Source of the DNA: Bolinopsis microptera
Lineage: Eukaryota; Ctenophora; Tentaculata; Lobata; Bolinopsidae
Reading direction: 5' to 3'
DNA: 64,000 nt
Assembly (NCBI RefSeq): GCF_026151205.1
Contig: NC_087073.1
Location: 13,287,837 to 13,351,836, forward strand
Shown here: positions 24,437 through 36,034 of the stretch, piece by piece
Layout: every line of letters begins with the position of its first letter
Position numbering within the stretch: the first letter of the stretch is position 1
Position numbers and translations under genes: made by a program
Notes under the pieces: model-generated
Databases searched by the model: none
What the model was told of the DNA's origin: nothing
Seen by the model: the letters and a program-made list of their open reading frames with translations, nothing else

Positions 24437-24569
24437 GCTATGATGATGAGGTGAAGCACATCCTACTAACAATCTTATTTACAAAGAAGATATTATGTAA
24501 CTTGTATCAAAGAGACAGTACTTTCCACAAAACACATGCTCAATTAACAGACCGCCTAAAGACCTAGTT

Positions 24570-24743
24570 ATGAAAGATGATATCTACATCTACATAGGAT
24601 TTGTGTCAGTACTCTTTGCAGCCCTACTTGTCTACATGTGTGTTTGTTGCACTGGCTGCTGCTTATGTGGGACCCCACGATACAGCGAGAACGCTAAGCT
24701 TATTGTTAACACCAAACAACCAAAGTTCGAACTGATAGTGTAG
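24570..24743 (+). CDS. 57-residue single-pass Cys-rich membrane protein (candidate small gene)
   Basis: The ATG frame encodes a short acidic start (MKDDIYIYIG), one hydrophobic segment (FVSVLFAALLVYM), a juxtamembrane Cys cluster (CVCCTGCCLCG, likely palmitoylation sites) and a polar tail ending FELIV. The tail end resembles a C-terminal PDZ-type ligand. CAG acceptor-like sites lie 2-20 nt upstream, and an AATAAA at 25019 could end the transcript. It is head-to-head with separase, with only 133 bp between the start codons, so a shared bidirectional promoter is likely. I recognise no family. It could be a spurious ORF, but the composition is strongly protein-like. Confidence 0.5.
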   Translation: MKDDIYIYIGFVSVLFAALLVYMCVCCTGCCLCGTPRYSENAKLIVNTKQPKFELIV

Positions 24744-25370
24744 CTCAGTTCAGGTTTCAGCAGGACGAAATTGTGAAGGGGATAGACAGTAAAACTGTAA
24801 ATAGGGAAACTGAATAGTATGAAAAAATCTGAGTATGATTGAATGAGTGCGAAACAAAGTTGCAGCATAAGGATAATAATCAGAATCAATGTAATTATTT
24901 AAATGCATTCTATTCATGCCTGAGGCAGTCAAGGTGTATATATATATACACACTACAATTTGCTCTTACACATATTACCTCGCGGGTCATGATAAGGCTA
25001 GTTATAGGATTCGCGGTGAAATAAAATGTCAGGAAGTAGACTCAGAAGAAGGTAATCTGATTATTTTAAAATGCTGGGTTTTTTAAATACGAAGGCTTTT
25101 GATAAGAAGTTTTATAATTTCAATTTTTACAACATATATAAAAATGTATACATTTAATCATGTCGGATTTTCATTCTCACAATATCTGAAGTCTTATTAC
25201 TCCTGGTGAAGTAGGGGATGACTAGGCTAATAAGTTTTAGCAACAACAAAATTTAATTTTTTTTAAAGAAGAAAAAGAAACAACATGAAAGAAAACCTAG
25301 ACACTGACACTTGCCACGAACTCAACATCGCACTATCCACCACACCACTTCAATCTAGGTTATAATAATA

Positions 25371-27649
25371 TCATATGAGAACAATCTGATCAGATCCAGG
25401 GTACTCGGGGAGGTTAAGAGAGTATTTGAGAGCGAGAGAGGGAGGTACAAACCTGCCACCCAACCAGTGGCGTCTGCCTCTGAAGTGTTTAGCACATAGT
25501 TTAGGAGCGGTCAGGGAGATCAGGATATCTGGTTGTATTAAGGAGCTGTCTGGGGAACCTTGTTCCACCTCCCAACCTGTTAGAAGAGCAGGGGGATCTT
25601 CAATACTTCATTGTGCGAGAAATTAAGAATTACTTTAACTGTTATTAACTACTGTTAGCTGGCCGATGGAGAATGGAATTGAATGTTCAGTTTATTCGTT
25701 TGCACTTGAAAAGGCTAAGTTAAGCAAAGTAGTCGAGACAAAAACCTGAAGGGACGTCTACGCTGGCTATAGGCACACTCGTATTGACCAGAGCTGGAAT
25801 GATAGTATCAAACGGAGCTCGGATGTTGTTAGCACCCTTGAAGCTAAACCCAAACACTGCGTCCACGATACAGGTATAAGGGGACAAATCAGAGGGTAGA
25901 GTGGAGGAGACAATCACACCCATAGCTTTAACCTGACGAATACCATGCAATTAGTCCGATAAAGACACGACTATTTATTACTGGACGGGGCTCATCCTGT
26001 CCCTTTAATGATAAGCAATTAAGATCATCACGCACTAGGTAACCTAATCAAATTATGGCGACTTTAGCTGAATTAAGAATTAAGGATTCAGGATAGCAGT
26101 GAACTCTCTTGATCCCCTGATCCTACAAACCTGGTGGAGTATAGAGGGAAAGGGATGTTTACTGGGTTGTTTGGGATACACAACAGTCGGTTTATAGTTG
26201 AACAATGCGAGGTGTCGTGCTGCTACTAGCCCGTCCCCTCCGTTGTTACCTGGCCCACACACTACCAATACTTCCCCTCTACTAGGATAGGATTTCTCCA
26301 CTGCTTTGGCAACCGCTAGCCCTGCAACAAGCAAATACTTTACTCTTTTTCCCTTTGCATTGCTTTGAAGGGCGCAGTAGTAGTCACTATAGATATTGGG
26401 GGCAGATGAAGAAAGAAGTTCATGAGTGTCAACTCGGAATTAAACGGGTAGAGACCGAAATGGTAGAGACAATAGTGGTAAAGACAGGGTGGTACTGGTA
26501 GGGACAATAGTGGTGGAGACAGGAGTGGTAGAGACAGAAGTGGTAGAGACAGGAGTGGTAGAGACAGGAGTGGTAGAGACAAGAGTGGTAGAGACAAGAG
26601 TGGTAAGGCCTAAGTGGTAAAGCCCGGTAATAAGTCAAGAGTGGTAGAGACAGGAGTGGCAGAGCCAAAGTGGTTAAGTCAAGAGTGGTAGGGGCAGGAG
26701 TGGTAGAGACAGGAGTGGTAGAGACAATAGTGGTGGAGACAGAAGTGGTAGAGACAGGAGTGGTAGAGACAGGAGTGGTAGAGACAAGAGTGGTAAGGCT
26801 TAAGTGGTAAAGCCCGGTAATAAGTCAAGAGTGGTAGAGACAGGAGTGGCAGAGCCAAAGTGGTAAAGTCAAGAGTGGTAGGGACAGGAGTGGTAGAGAC
26901 AGGAGTGGTAGAGACAATAGTGGTGGAGACAGGAGTGGTAGAGACAGGAGTGGTAGAGACAGGAGTGGTAGACAGTGCAGGAGTGGTAAGGCTAAAGTGG
27001 TAAAGCCCGGTTAAGTCAAGAGTGGTAGAGACAGGAGTGGCAGAGCCAAAGTGGTAAAGTCAAGAGTGGTAGGGACAGGAGTTGTAGAGACAGGAGTGGT
27101 AGAGACAGGAGTGGTAGAGACAGGAGTTGTAGAGACAGGAGTTGTAGAGACAGGGTGGTAGATAATAGTAGTAGAGACAGGAGTGGTAAAGCCCGGTTAG
27201 GTCAAGAGTGGTAGAGACAGGAGTGGCAGAGCCAAAGTGGTTAAGTCTAGAGTGGTAGACAGGAGGAGAGGATACGCGAGAGGTAAACAATGACGAACGA
27301 TAGAAACAACGAGAGTGGAGACTGATATTAGGGACGCGATTATAGGGGAGGGAGGATGTAGTTTTATTGATCGTATAATCTTTATCTTATTTTATTTCCT
27401 TTTAATTTTATACTCTGTGAATGTCAACGGAAAATGTTTCGTATAATTTTTGAATTGACTCATGTAGGCGGTAGGCGAACGGACAAGAAGTTTCAATTAA
27501 CCAGTTTTCGCAGCTTAGCCTTTTGTTTATATACCTGCTAGTTCCATGAGCTGATCGATCGAAAACTTGTAATCATCAAACAGTTCTATGTCAATATTCT
27601 GGGCCTGTTCCTGGCCTAGGTAGGTCACGTTGCTCATACTCCTTGACAT
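25371..27649 (-). CDS. NAXE: NAD(P)H-hydrate epimerase
   Basis: Interconverts the R and S forms of damaged NAD(P)H hydrates, so that the S-specific dehydratase can repair them. Four exons with matching phases: 27649-27535, 26321-26131, 25932-25746, 25576-25371, giving 232 residues. Visible family features: [10 protein letters not shown], the nucleotide-binding [18 protein letters not shown], the metal-binding region [19 protein letters not shown], and the C-terminal [17 protein letters not shown] with [11 protein letters not shown] chose the ATG at 27649 because an acceptor TTTAGTCAG lies 3 nt before it; an upstream in-frame ATG at 27709 would add a possible mitochondrial presequence. The first intron is mostly minisatellite. 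Downstream of eS21 by 281 bp, same strand. Confidence 0.93.
26430..27262. repeat. Higher-order minisatellite in the first NAXE intron
   Basis: A 15-bp unit (GTGGTAGAGACAGGA) is tandemly repeated. Blocks of it are separated by a recurring spacer with GTGGTAAAGCCCGGT ... GTGGCAGAGCCAAAGTGG, giving a superunit of roughly 190 bp repeated about four times (spacers near 26600, 26790, 26985 and 27185). Confidence 0.88.
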
Positions 27650-27930
27650 TAACTGACTAAATGAGCAGTAATTGGTTCTCAAGATATGGGATACTAGAGC
27701 TGCAACCATGAGCAAGCACAAACCATGCGTCCTATGCCATACCATACATCCTAGTGCAGTTTTCAGATTAGAACAACACTTTAATGAGGGCCAATCAAGA
27801 GTCAATTTTTATATGAAACATTTTACAGACAAAGAAATAAGACAACAGATTCAAATAGGGTAAAAATATATGATTCAATTCAGTTCTCAAGTCCGGGATG
27901 GAGATTGGACAAGGCTACATTATCTTTACT

Positions 27931-28173
27931 CTAAAACTGGAGGATCTTTGCGTCTGAGCAGAGCTTGTTGAACGAGTCATCTGCCTCACCCATCTCTCTG
28001 ACGAACCCACAGCTGGCAAAAGTAAAGTTCTTGCCGGTCAGTGTGCCATTATCGTCGAGTTCACCGATGTTGATCTGCACTGAAGCGTGGTCTTTAGCTG
28101 ATATGATACGGTTGGTGATGGAACACTTCCTGGGGATGTAGAGATCTACGATCTCGCCTTTGTCGTTCTGCAT
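27931..28173 (-). CDS. RPS21: Ribosomal protein eS21
   Basis: 80 residues, cytosolic small-subunit protein. It opens [18 protein letters not shown] and continues [20 protein letters not shown], the conserved eS21 N-terminal half; the C-terminus is shorter and more diverged than vertebrate eS21 but retains RxMGExDDS. Uninterrupted coding exon. The TTTTGTCTAG acceptor lies 4 nt before the ATG, and only 147 bp separate this ATG from the eL27 stop codon. Confidence 0.95.
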   Translation of the reverse strand: MQNDKGEIVDLYIPRKCSITNRIISAKDHASVQINIGELDDNGTLTGKNFTFASCGFVREMGEADDSFNKLCSDAKILQF

Positions 28174-28320
28174 TTTCCTAGACAAAATATTAATTTACGT
28201 CTTTGCAAGACAAGTTTGTAAGCTATTGAAGAATGAAGATAATACAATTTTCAATACAAAAAATTCGGACATTTGTAAGCAATAAAACACAGATTCGGAT
28301 AAATAAAAAACATCATAAAA
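28174..28320 (-). promoter_or_regulatory. Very short intercistronic region eL27-eS21 with acceptor at its end
   Basis: 147 bp, T-rich on the coding strand, no AATAAA seen, ending TTTTGTCTAG|GAAAATG. It must hold the 3' end of eL27 and the 5' end of eS21, which is easiest to explain as coupled polyadenylation and trans-splicing within an operon. Confidence 0.5.
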
Positions 28321-28731
28321 TTATATCCTCAATTTCTGGAAGAACCATCTGCTTTTGGCTGTCTTGTACTTCTCCTCGAGCTTTTCTTTCACTTGTGACA
28401 GAGCCTTTCTCTTCTGAGCGGGGTCTTTAATAGAGTTCTTATTGAAAAGTTCCTTGTCGACGGAAAGGTCAAGTTGGTATCTGGTAGGCTGGAGGTGGTT
28501 GCAGTTGTAGACTTTGACGAATGGCTTGATCTTACTCCTCTTGTTCTGCTTCTTCTTACCCATGCTCTTGGTAACTTTCTTGGGGTATCTAGAAATACCG
28601 ATCACAAGAGCATGACCGTAAGGTCGCTCGCCAGATCCTTCCTCTTGACTCTTTATGATGACTGCTTTTCGTCCAGCATTTCTGCCGTTGAGCACCAGCA
28701 CTACCTTACCGGGCTTTACGATACGGCCCAT
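28321..28731 (-). CDS. RPL27: Ribosomal protein eL27
   Basis: 136 residues, exactly the usual length. Starts [20 protein letters not shown], contains [18 protein letters not shown] and the invariant C-terminal end [15 protein letters not shown] motif is at the N-terminus. An in-frame ATG 18 nt upstream is intronic: the acceptor CAATAG lies 1 nt before the chosen ATG. Single coding exon. Downstream of UBXN6 by 381 bp on the same strand. Confidence 0.97.
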   Translation of the reverse strand: MGRIVKPGKVVLVLNGRNAGRKAVIIKSQEEGSGERPYGHALVIGISRYPKKVTKSMGKKKQNKRSKIKPFVKVYNCNHLQPTRYQLDLSVDKELFNKNSIKDPAQKRKALSQVKEKLEEKYKTAKSRWFFQKLRI

Positions 28732-29112
28732 CCTATTGAAATAATTCATTAGATAATAGAAAATGAGCTAAACTTAAATTATATCAGGATTAATAAAATT
28801 GAGCAGTGAGACTACAGAATATCTATAATGGTACAGCAGAGAAATATCATATAAATAGAACAATATAATATTAAGTTTAGACAAATAATCAACAAGAAAG
28901 AAATGTACATACACCAAAAGCAAAAAATAGAAAGAAGTTCCGTAGAATATTTCTAAATTATTCTGTTAATTCTGAAATAAACAAAACCATTTACAATATA
29001 AAACTTTTATAGCTCCCATATCCCATCAAAAATAAATCCACGCCACAACCACCATCATCTTCGCGGTACTACAGCTACAGCTATCAAAAGAAATAGTTTA
29101 GAAGACAAATCT
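28732..29112. other. UBXN6-eL27 intergenic region
   Basis: 381 bp, AT-rich, no ORF. It contains the UBXN6 3' end and the acceptor before eL27, and possibly the eL27 promoter. Nothing else recognised. Confidence 0.5.
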
Positions 29113-31199
29113 TCAGAGATCAGACAATTTACAAACAAGCTCGTCAGACAGTAGAGTAAACTCTGTTCGATCACTGGTAGACAGATTCAGAACACCCGAC
29201 GGTACAAGACCAGCAGCTTTGAGGAGGGTGGAATCTCTCTTTAGAGCGGGAAGGCCAGGAGTTATTAAGGTAAACGATATAGGGTGTCTCAGAGAACTTT
29301 CGACGAACTTGAATATTGATTCAACGGTATCGTGTGCACTGAATGTTCCTGAGAAGTGAGAGGTTAAACATACCAGCAACGAAATTGCAGATACGAGCGG
29401 AAAGAATACCTTGATACGTTCATGGGTAAGATTGGGATTAAAACTAAATTAGACCTTATATAAATGGCGACTCACCCTGCAGGTATAAGCCGTCAGGAAA
29501 CCTTACTCTAATGAGTGAGTAGTGGTAAATCCTCATACCAACTCCAGCATCCTTATCCCTCATAGCTTTAGTTCTCATTAAATCCCCACGTTCTGACTCT
29601 TCAGCTCTGGAAACATCGTCGATCATTCGAGAATGCAACACTATTTAATGAATTATGCTGATATCAAGTAATTTCAAGTAATTATTGCACAGCATTCTAA
29701 GAACTCGATAAACTAATCAGCTACAATGGACAATTCACAACTACAATACTGACCTCCGTTTCTGTTCAGCCATCAAATCTTCTTTGGTGACACGATAAAA
29801 GTCAGTAGACAGCTCATATCTCTGCAAACCCGCGGACGATTGGAGAACCTTCGTATCACGATCCAGGGTAGGGCTCGCTTTCTTTGAATTTTGAAGAGTC
29901 TCTATGCACAGAGTCAAATGTTCTATCGTTGGTGTATCCAGCATTATGAAGTACTCTTCGCCATCTGAAAGAGATTTAGTTGAACCTCTATCTTCACCCG
30001 ACGTCAACTGATGAATATATGGCGGGTAGAACGCGAAATCGGGTGCGCGCGTAAAATGAAGAAATTCGTGCACACCGAAGTACGGTTACTATAAATTAAG
30101 CTGCTTCGCGCGTTACATTTTGTGGAGAAATTGAGTGGTCCGGACAGATGGCAATTCTTACAAGCCTATAATCCTCTGGATAGTGCTGAACGTATCAATA
30201 TGTTTTGATGTGGATTCATAATCATGTGAAGCAGAACGCTACCAACCATTATCATCAGTTATTCTAGTGAATCCAGCAATTTCCAGAAACTCTACTCCTC
30301 CCACAAGCGGCATTATCTTCTTTTGTACGCCACCATTACTAACACGTATTTTCTTATACTTCTCTTCATCGGGTGCCTTGACCACGTTTTGAACAAAGAA
30401 TGCCAGGGTTTTTACTCCAATCGCTAATTTTTCTTCGTCTTTGTTTAGTGTGTAAATCATGGTGCAGGTTGTCTCCAGAGGTTTTAATTCCAGCTCCTGT
30501 AATTTAAAGAATTTCACTTCACAGCCAACTCAAAATTTTAGATCTTTGCAAGGACTTAATTGCAACACAAAAAGTAAAATTTACTACGGATCAGTATACT
30601 GTTTACGTAACGAGCAACAAAACACATGAAATGACGAAGAACCAACCTTTTCTAAACACGATTCAAAGTGAGCAGACATCTGAGGTTTAGGAGTCGACAC
30701 CCCACAAATAGGACACACCATCTTGAGGCCAACTTGAGGTATAACCTCAGGTTCTCGAGGTGCCGACATGGATGCGGAAGTGCGTTCTTCTGATACTTGA
30801 CGCTGAGATGGTTGAAAGTTGTAAGTTAATTTTGGCGAGAATTTGCACAGAATGTATAAAAAAACATCACGTCAAACCAAACAGGATTAATAAAAGTGAA
30901 TCTATCATATCATAAGAACATTGCAACTAAATAATCCTCACCTGCATTTGCTTCTTGAGTTCCAACTGCTGAGCTCTCATAGCAGAGTTCTGTTTGTTCC
31001 CCTTATTACTTGCAGCTTCAAGTCTAGCAAGTGCAGCAGCACCAGCACTTTGCGCATCAGCAGTAGGTGGTCGGCGTGAGGCAGGGACGGGAGCAGAGGA
31101 GGGACCCGGCTTTGGAGTCTTCTCCTCGTTTAAACGTTGCCCAGTGCCAGCATCTGCAAACTTTACATCTGCTACCAACTTCTTAATAAACTTCTTCAT
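29113..31199 (-). CDS. UBXN6: UBX domain-containing protein 6 (p97/VCP cofactor)
   Basis: Six exons with consistent phases: 31199-30942, 30802-30647, 30496-30247, 29964-29754, 29606-29476, 29348-29113, giving 413 residues. The N-terminus (MKKFIKKLVADVKFADAGTG) matches the UBXN6 VIM/VBM p97-binding start, followed by an Ala/Pro linker with AAALARLE. Exon 2 has a CPICG...H...C segment. Exon 3 is a PUB domain (ETTCTMIYTLNKDEEKLAIG ... EFLEIAGFTRI). The middle contains the conserved ELSTDFYRVTKEDL, and exons 5-6 form the UBX domain (IRVRFPDGLYLQGTFSAHDT ... GLVPSGVL). In other animals it works with p97 in endolysosomal sorting and autophagy. Downstream of AFG1L by 328 bp on the same strand. Confidence 0.95.
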
Positions 31200-31527
31200 G
31201 TTATCCTTCTCATCCCGGTTCGGGGCGAGACTTCTTACTTCAGTTCATGTCACGAGTCACGCTGATACATCGTGCCTATAAAGTAATAGACATTTCACTT
31301 GAAAGTTTCACTCCATAACGAAATAATATTCCGCCAACAATGCTACAAACCGGTATCGATTTTGATTAATACGCAAGATTTTATCTGAAATCGGAAATGG
31401 ATAAATGACATAATTTTAAATCTTAGTTTACAAAATATACAAATCAAGATTACCATCGCAATCACAATAACTTATTTAAACCCTTGCCAAGTATAAAGAT
31501 CTTATACTGTGACTAAATCAACTAAAA

Positions 31528-33447
31528 TCAACTGTTAGACTCGTTACTATCAGGGCTGCTAGCATCAGTTTTAATACTACTATCTAAAGAACCTGGTCTA
31601 TGTGGTAACTCCCAATAATCATTACACTGCATCTCACTCAGTCTACTCAGTGCTCTCTTATGAGCAAACAGTTCGTCCTCCCCCGTAAACAAGCTCATTG
31701 CCATAGCCTCTTTTTTAGTCAGCTGCAGATCATCCATAAGCATACGGAGAGAATCCTCAGCCTCCCCACTGGTAACTTCTAGATCTATTATCTGTGTAAT
31801 GGGCACGTGGCATGACAGCACCAGCTTCACTGACCTGTCGTAGAACAAGTCCATCATTATTATGAAGCGTCTCAGTGGTGACTTCTTCTTCATGGAGAGC
31901 TGAGGGAAGTCTTTGACGAGAACGTGAGAGTAAGTTTTAGCTAGAGCTCTGAAGTCGGAACTGCCATGGTTATTGTTACAGAGTTCTCTATATGAGGTGA
32001 CTAGGACAGTGCCATGTGACACTCCCACTGTTATATCTCTACCTAGGAAACTGAGAGTTTGAGGTTTAGCAGCCTCTACTTTCACCCCCGTCAAGTGCTC
32101 GAACAACTCATCTACCCTGTTATCATCATGTATAAAAGCAGCTTCACCCCCTGGTAGATCCAGCGCTTTGTGGTCCTGTAATCTGTAGTCTGTAACAGAG
32201 TCCATGTCCAGAACCTCGCAGTGCTGCTTCAACAGAGGTATAAAGGGGAGGAAGTTGAAGCGCTGTAACCCGTTCTTATAGAGGTCATCAGGAGGCCTGT
32301 TCCCTGTTGATATCATCACTATTCCTTCTTCAAACAGGTTCTCGAATAATCGCTTTATTATCATGGCGTCCGCCACGTCGGTCACTTGAAACTCGTCAAA
32401 ACAGAGGAGGTAGGTTTCTGAGGCAATAGCAAGGGCTACTTCTCGGATAGGATCAGTTCCTTTCATCTGAAAAGTAAATTGTTATTACTCATTATAACAA
32501 TAGTAATTTAGATAGATTTAGATGATGTCTTGACTGCCGAAACCAAAAGCTTTATAAAGCTTTTGGTATTTGATATATATATCAAATACCGGCCATAGTA
32601 CACATTTATAAACCTAGCACCTACATTTTCCAGTTGATGACGAGATAAGGATGATTTGTACTTGTGTATTCTCTCGTGAACATCCAACATGAAGTCGTGG
32701 AAATGTGTCCGGAGTTTTGCTCGAGAGTGAATGTTTTCGTAAAACTGGTCCATTATCATTGTCTTACCACAGCCAACACCCCCGTAAACGTACAGACCGT
32801 TTATGGTCTCTGTTTCTTCTACAAATGGTAGACTTTTAGCAATTATTTTTTGTATTATACAGAAATAAAAATATTAATTTCAGAGCTGCAACCTGGTTTT
32901 CGCAAGAATTAAAATCCTGCTGGCAATAGTTCGAATTTCAAGACACTATCAAGATCAATATTTGTTACCTACTTTTAGGAAAGAAGAGTTTGGAGATAAA
33001 GGATTTAGTACCGGGTGGTTGGTAAGCGTCCAACTGTTCTCGAAGACTCTCTAGCTTTTCCAGCATTACAATCTGTCTGGGATCCTCTACCAGTTCACCT
33101 CTCTCCACTTTCTCTTTGTACTGCAGATAATTAGATTGTTATGTTTGTTCAGATACGTTGATAATGAAGATGCAATTAGACCTGTGGATAGTAAATCAGC
33201 GCATATATTTATTTAATAATTTGTGGTTTATTAACGAATGGAACAACACAAATGGGGCCGAGGTCGGGGTTGTGTAATGACAGTTGTTTACAGTACACTA
33301 CAATACCTGGTCGGTGAGAGTAGTATAAAATCTCTGACATCCTAACAGATCTTTGTTTCTGTTCGAGAAAGTTGCAGGTCTAGCTAAATCTGACGAATTG
33401 TACGCATGGCGACAAAGCCTTGCTCTCCGACACACAGATCGGAACAT
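31528..33447 (-). CDS. AFG1L: AFG1-like mitochondrial ATPase
   Basis: Four exons, phases consistent: 33447-33307, 33120-32973, 32818-32625, 32466-31528, giving 473 residues. Arg-rich, acid-free N-terminus (MFRSVCRRARLCRHAYNSSD) fits a mitochondrial targeting sequence. Walker A is GGVGCGKT, Walker B is LLCFDEFQVTDVADAMII, and sensor/second-region motifs ISTGNRPPDDLYKNGLQR and MDLFYDRSVKLVLS follow; the C-terminus keeps LFTGEDELFAHKRALSRLSEMQ. AFG1/LACE1 helps turn over mitochondrially encoded respiratory-chain subunits. The start has a GACAG acceptor 6 nt upstream. The intron between exons 3 and 4 carries two abutting perfect palindromes. Confidence 0.95.
32543..32590. repeat. Two overlapping perfect palindromes in an AFG1L intron
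   Basis: CCAAAAGCTTTATAAAGCTT+TTGG (32543-32566) and GGTATTTGATATATATATCA+AATACC (32565-32590) are each self-complementary over 24 and 26 bp and share two bases. Confidence 0.95.
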
Positions 33448-34326
33448 ATCTTCCTGTCATCCACAACATCAGGAGATCATTAGCTAGCGTGCTGTAATTA
33501 TACTAATTATACTCCGTTATTGTACCTTTTAATTAGTTATAGTTTTGTTTTTTTTATTAAATACTTTTCAAATTTGTTATGAAACCTAGAAATTTATCTT
33601 TCATCTTCAAAAATATGGTTGGTATGATCCCTATGCTAATATAATAAGGTCATGGGAAACAAACTGGTTGGTGCCCATCAAATTGAGAGATAAGTGACTA
33701 TTATAGTACTAGGTACGGTGGTTGTTTTGATATCCAACAAATTGTAGTTCAGTCTAAATCTACTGTACCGGTTTAGTTAATGGATAGTATTAAAATATCA
33801 TATAAACAATTATACCCGTAATATAATATTTAAATGGTTATTATGTATTTGGTTTAAATACAACTATTTAATAAATTCAAAAAAAGATATTCAAATATAA
33901 ATTACAAATCCTTTGTCATCTAAGTAATAACATTATATCACAAACCAACAAAAATAAAATTACATCTGGATCATTTTTATTGTATATCAATTGTGCTCAA
34001 TTTGACAATTATGCCGATAGAAAGTGGAAAATCGTGTCGTGTCAAGTCATCAATTGTAGTAACGCCATTAAACAAAAATACGTTCTGATAATATTTGATC
34101 TCATTTGCATGTCCATAAGACACTCAACTTCGTCCAAGGATATGCTCTATAAATTTGACAGCAGTGATGTTAACAGGGGCTCTTTGGTACTGTGTAAGAA
34201 CAGTGATCCCACACATCTCATGCAACCAGCAGTACACTCGACCTACGTTCTTATTTGAGATCAACTCGCTGAACGTTGGCTCCCTGCAATGATATTCCGT
34301 GTTAGTTCTATTATGTATGTAAAATG
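33448..34326. other. Intergenic region AFG1L to THOC5-like gene
   Basis: About 880 bp, AT-rich. A 92-codon plus-strand frame at 33980-34258 has no recognisable features and I do not call it. A final exon of the upstream minus-strand gene could extend into this region. Confidence 0.4.
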
Positions 34327-35777
34327 TTAACTGAGGTCTAAGGTGTAAGTGAAACTGAGCCTCCTGAGGTCAAAGTTCTTATTAATGAAACTAAAATGTG
34401 GGATGTAAGTAAAACTTATTTTTAAATGAACTAACGTGAAAGTAAAGCTGAGAGCAGTGTGAGGTTCCTTTCTTCCATCATCTCCCTCACATAGACTCCC
34501 CAACACATTTCCACCAAAGCTATCATCACACGACACCACGTTGATGTTAGGATGGTACCGTAATACCACGTGATCAGTGTTCCTCACACACAGGACTAAC
34601 AGTTGAGGGTCAGGGGAGAGAAGGTTCCAGGTATCGTCTGGGAGGGATTGTCTGCCTGTGTAGTGGGTCTGGCTGTTGAGTAGGGGGTCATCTCTGGTCA
34701 CTGTTACTGTTACATCTGAGGATTACAGCTTTTAGTTTTGGACAACGTGACAACACAAATTAGCTCGATTTATATTAATTCTAGGCTTTGTTCCTTTCAA
34801 GTTGATACCTATTTAAAAATATGCTTAGTAAATTAAATGTTATTTTATTCACCAGTAAACTCTCTAACAGTAGCAGATAACATTTGTTGAAGTGTGTAGA
34901 GAGGTCCTGAGAGAGAGGTTGCAGGGATGGTCTGACAAGCACTCACTCCCTCCAGGAAAGATGGAGTGCTGATGGAGGACATGACCTTGCGTACTCGCTC
35001 CAGCTCAGACCGCATTTCCTGTTCCGACTTGCGCAATGATGATACCTCGTCTTCAAGAGCATTGGCGTATTCACACATCTTGCGTCTTCCGACCAGCTGA
35101 GAGACACCATTTATTAGTCCCATTGACTGATCTATTATATCACGATTCAAACAATTAACTTCAGACGAGCTTAATGTGATTTCCTAGACTTAAGTTGGTA
35201 AGTTGAATTCGAGTCAGTTACAATTGAGTCTGACAGATCTATCTATCATAACCTTCACCCCTAAAATCTAACATAATCTATGTTGAAACTTAAAAACTAA
35301 CCTCAGTATCAAGTTTAGTTTTTATGGTCTTGTGACTGTCCGACTCCCTGACTTGAACTACCCCATCAGCAGGTTTCCAGGGTCTCACGTCGTACTCCGT
35401 GTCCATGTACACCATGTAGGACATCTGCTCCTCCAGCACTTCCTGCTTTTCCTCACATTCCTCACGCAACTGGAACATACTCAGTTTAGAATTTATTATT
35501 TGGTTATTGTTTGAGGGGTAGTTCGAATTAAGTTGCTTGATAAGAGTAAATGGCACAATTCGGATATTTGAATAAGCAAGCTCACCTCGTAGATCTTCTC
35601 ATACTCATTCTCAGCCTCCCGCATCAGTTTGCTGTGTTGACCAGAGAGTTGAGCAAACAACAACATAGCGTCAGCAACTAGATCATCTTCTACAACCCCT
35701 TCGTTAGCTTCCTTGTGTTCACGTATTTGGTGGAGAAGAGCAGTCAGGTTCGTGCAAGTTGTCTTTATTTGGGACAT
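34327..35777 (-). CDS. Coiled-coil protein, possibly THO complex subunit 5-like
   Basis: Four exons, phases consistent: 35777-35586, 35469-35302, 35096-34853, 34715-34327, giving about 330 residues. Residues 1-190 are heptad-rich coiled coil (HSKLMREAENEYEKIYELRE; LEDEVSSLRKSEQEMRSELE). The C-terminal half has FLEG...PLYTLQQML, then LLVLCVRNTDHVVLRYHPNI, and VLGSLCEGDDGRKEP. The order 'coiled coil, PLY(T/V)L, L-F-Y-P-N-I/V, gDdG-k-P' is like THOC5, an mRNA-export subunit, but the match is from memory and weak. An alternative 57-bp intron inside the last exon would change the C-terminus. The acceptor GCAG lies 9 nt before the ATG. Confidence 0.6.
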
Positions 35778-36034
35778 ATTGAAATTCTGCGTGACGATGG
35801 GTCAGCTTTAGCGTTCAGTCGCTGTACAAATGTTACTTATATAACCAAATTCAGAATTAAGAGTTAACGATTTTTTAAATTTCAATTTGGCAGTGAAAAT
35901 TTTGATTAAGAAATTTAAGAAGTCCTGAATTTTTCAGATTCCAATTTAGTCATGATAATTTGAATTTGCAATAAGACGAATTGTTACACAAGAAAACGAA
36001 TTTTTTCATAAATTAAAAACACCTAAAAGTGATA

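Noticed and set aside
26340-27290. Leu/Ser/Tyr-rich frames in the first NAXE intron
   Set aside because: Repeat translations of the 15-bp minisatellite.
27650-27805. Longer NAXE N-terminus
   Set aside because: An acceptor TTTAGTCAG sits 3 nt before the ATG at 27649; upstream codons are likely outron, although a mitochondrial presequence from 27709 is not excluded.
33980-34258. 92-codon plus-strand frame upstream of AFG1L
   Set aside because: AT-rich composition, no domain, no splice context, in an intergenic gap.
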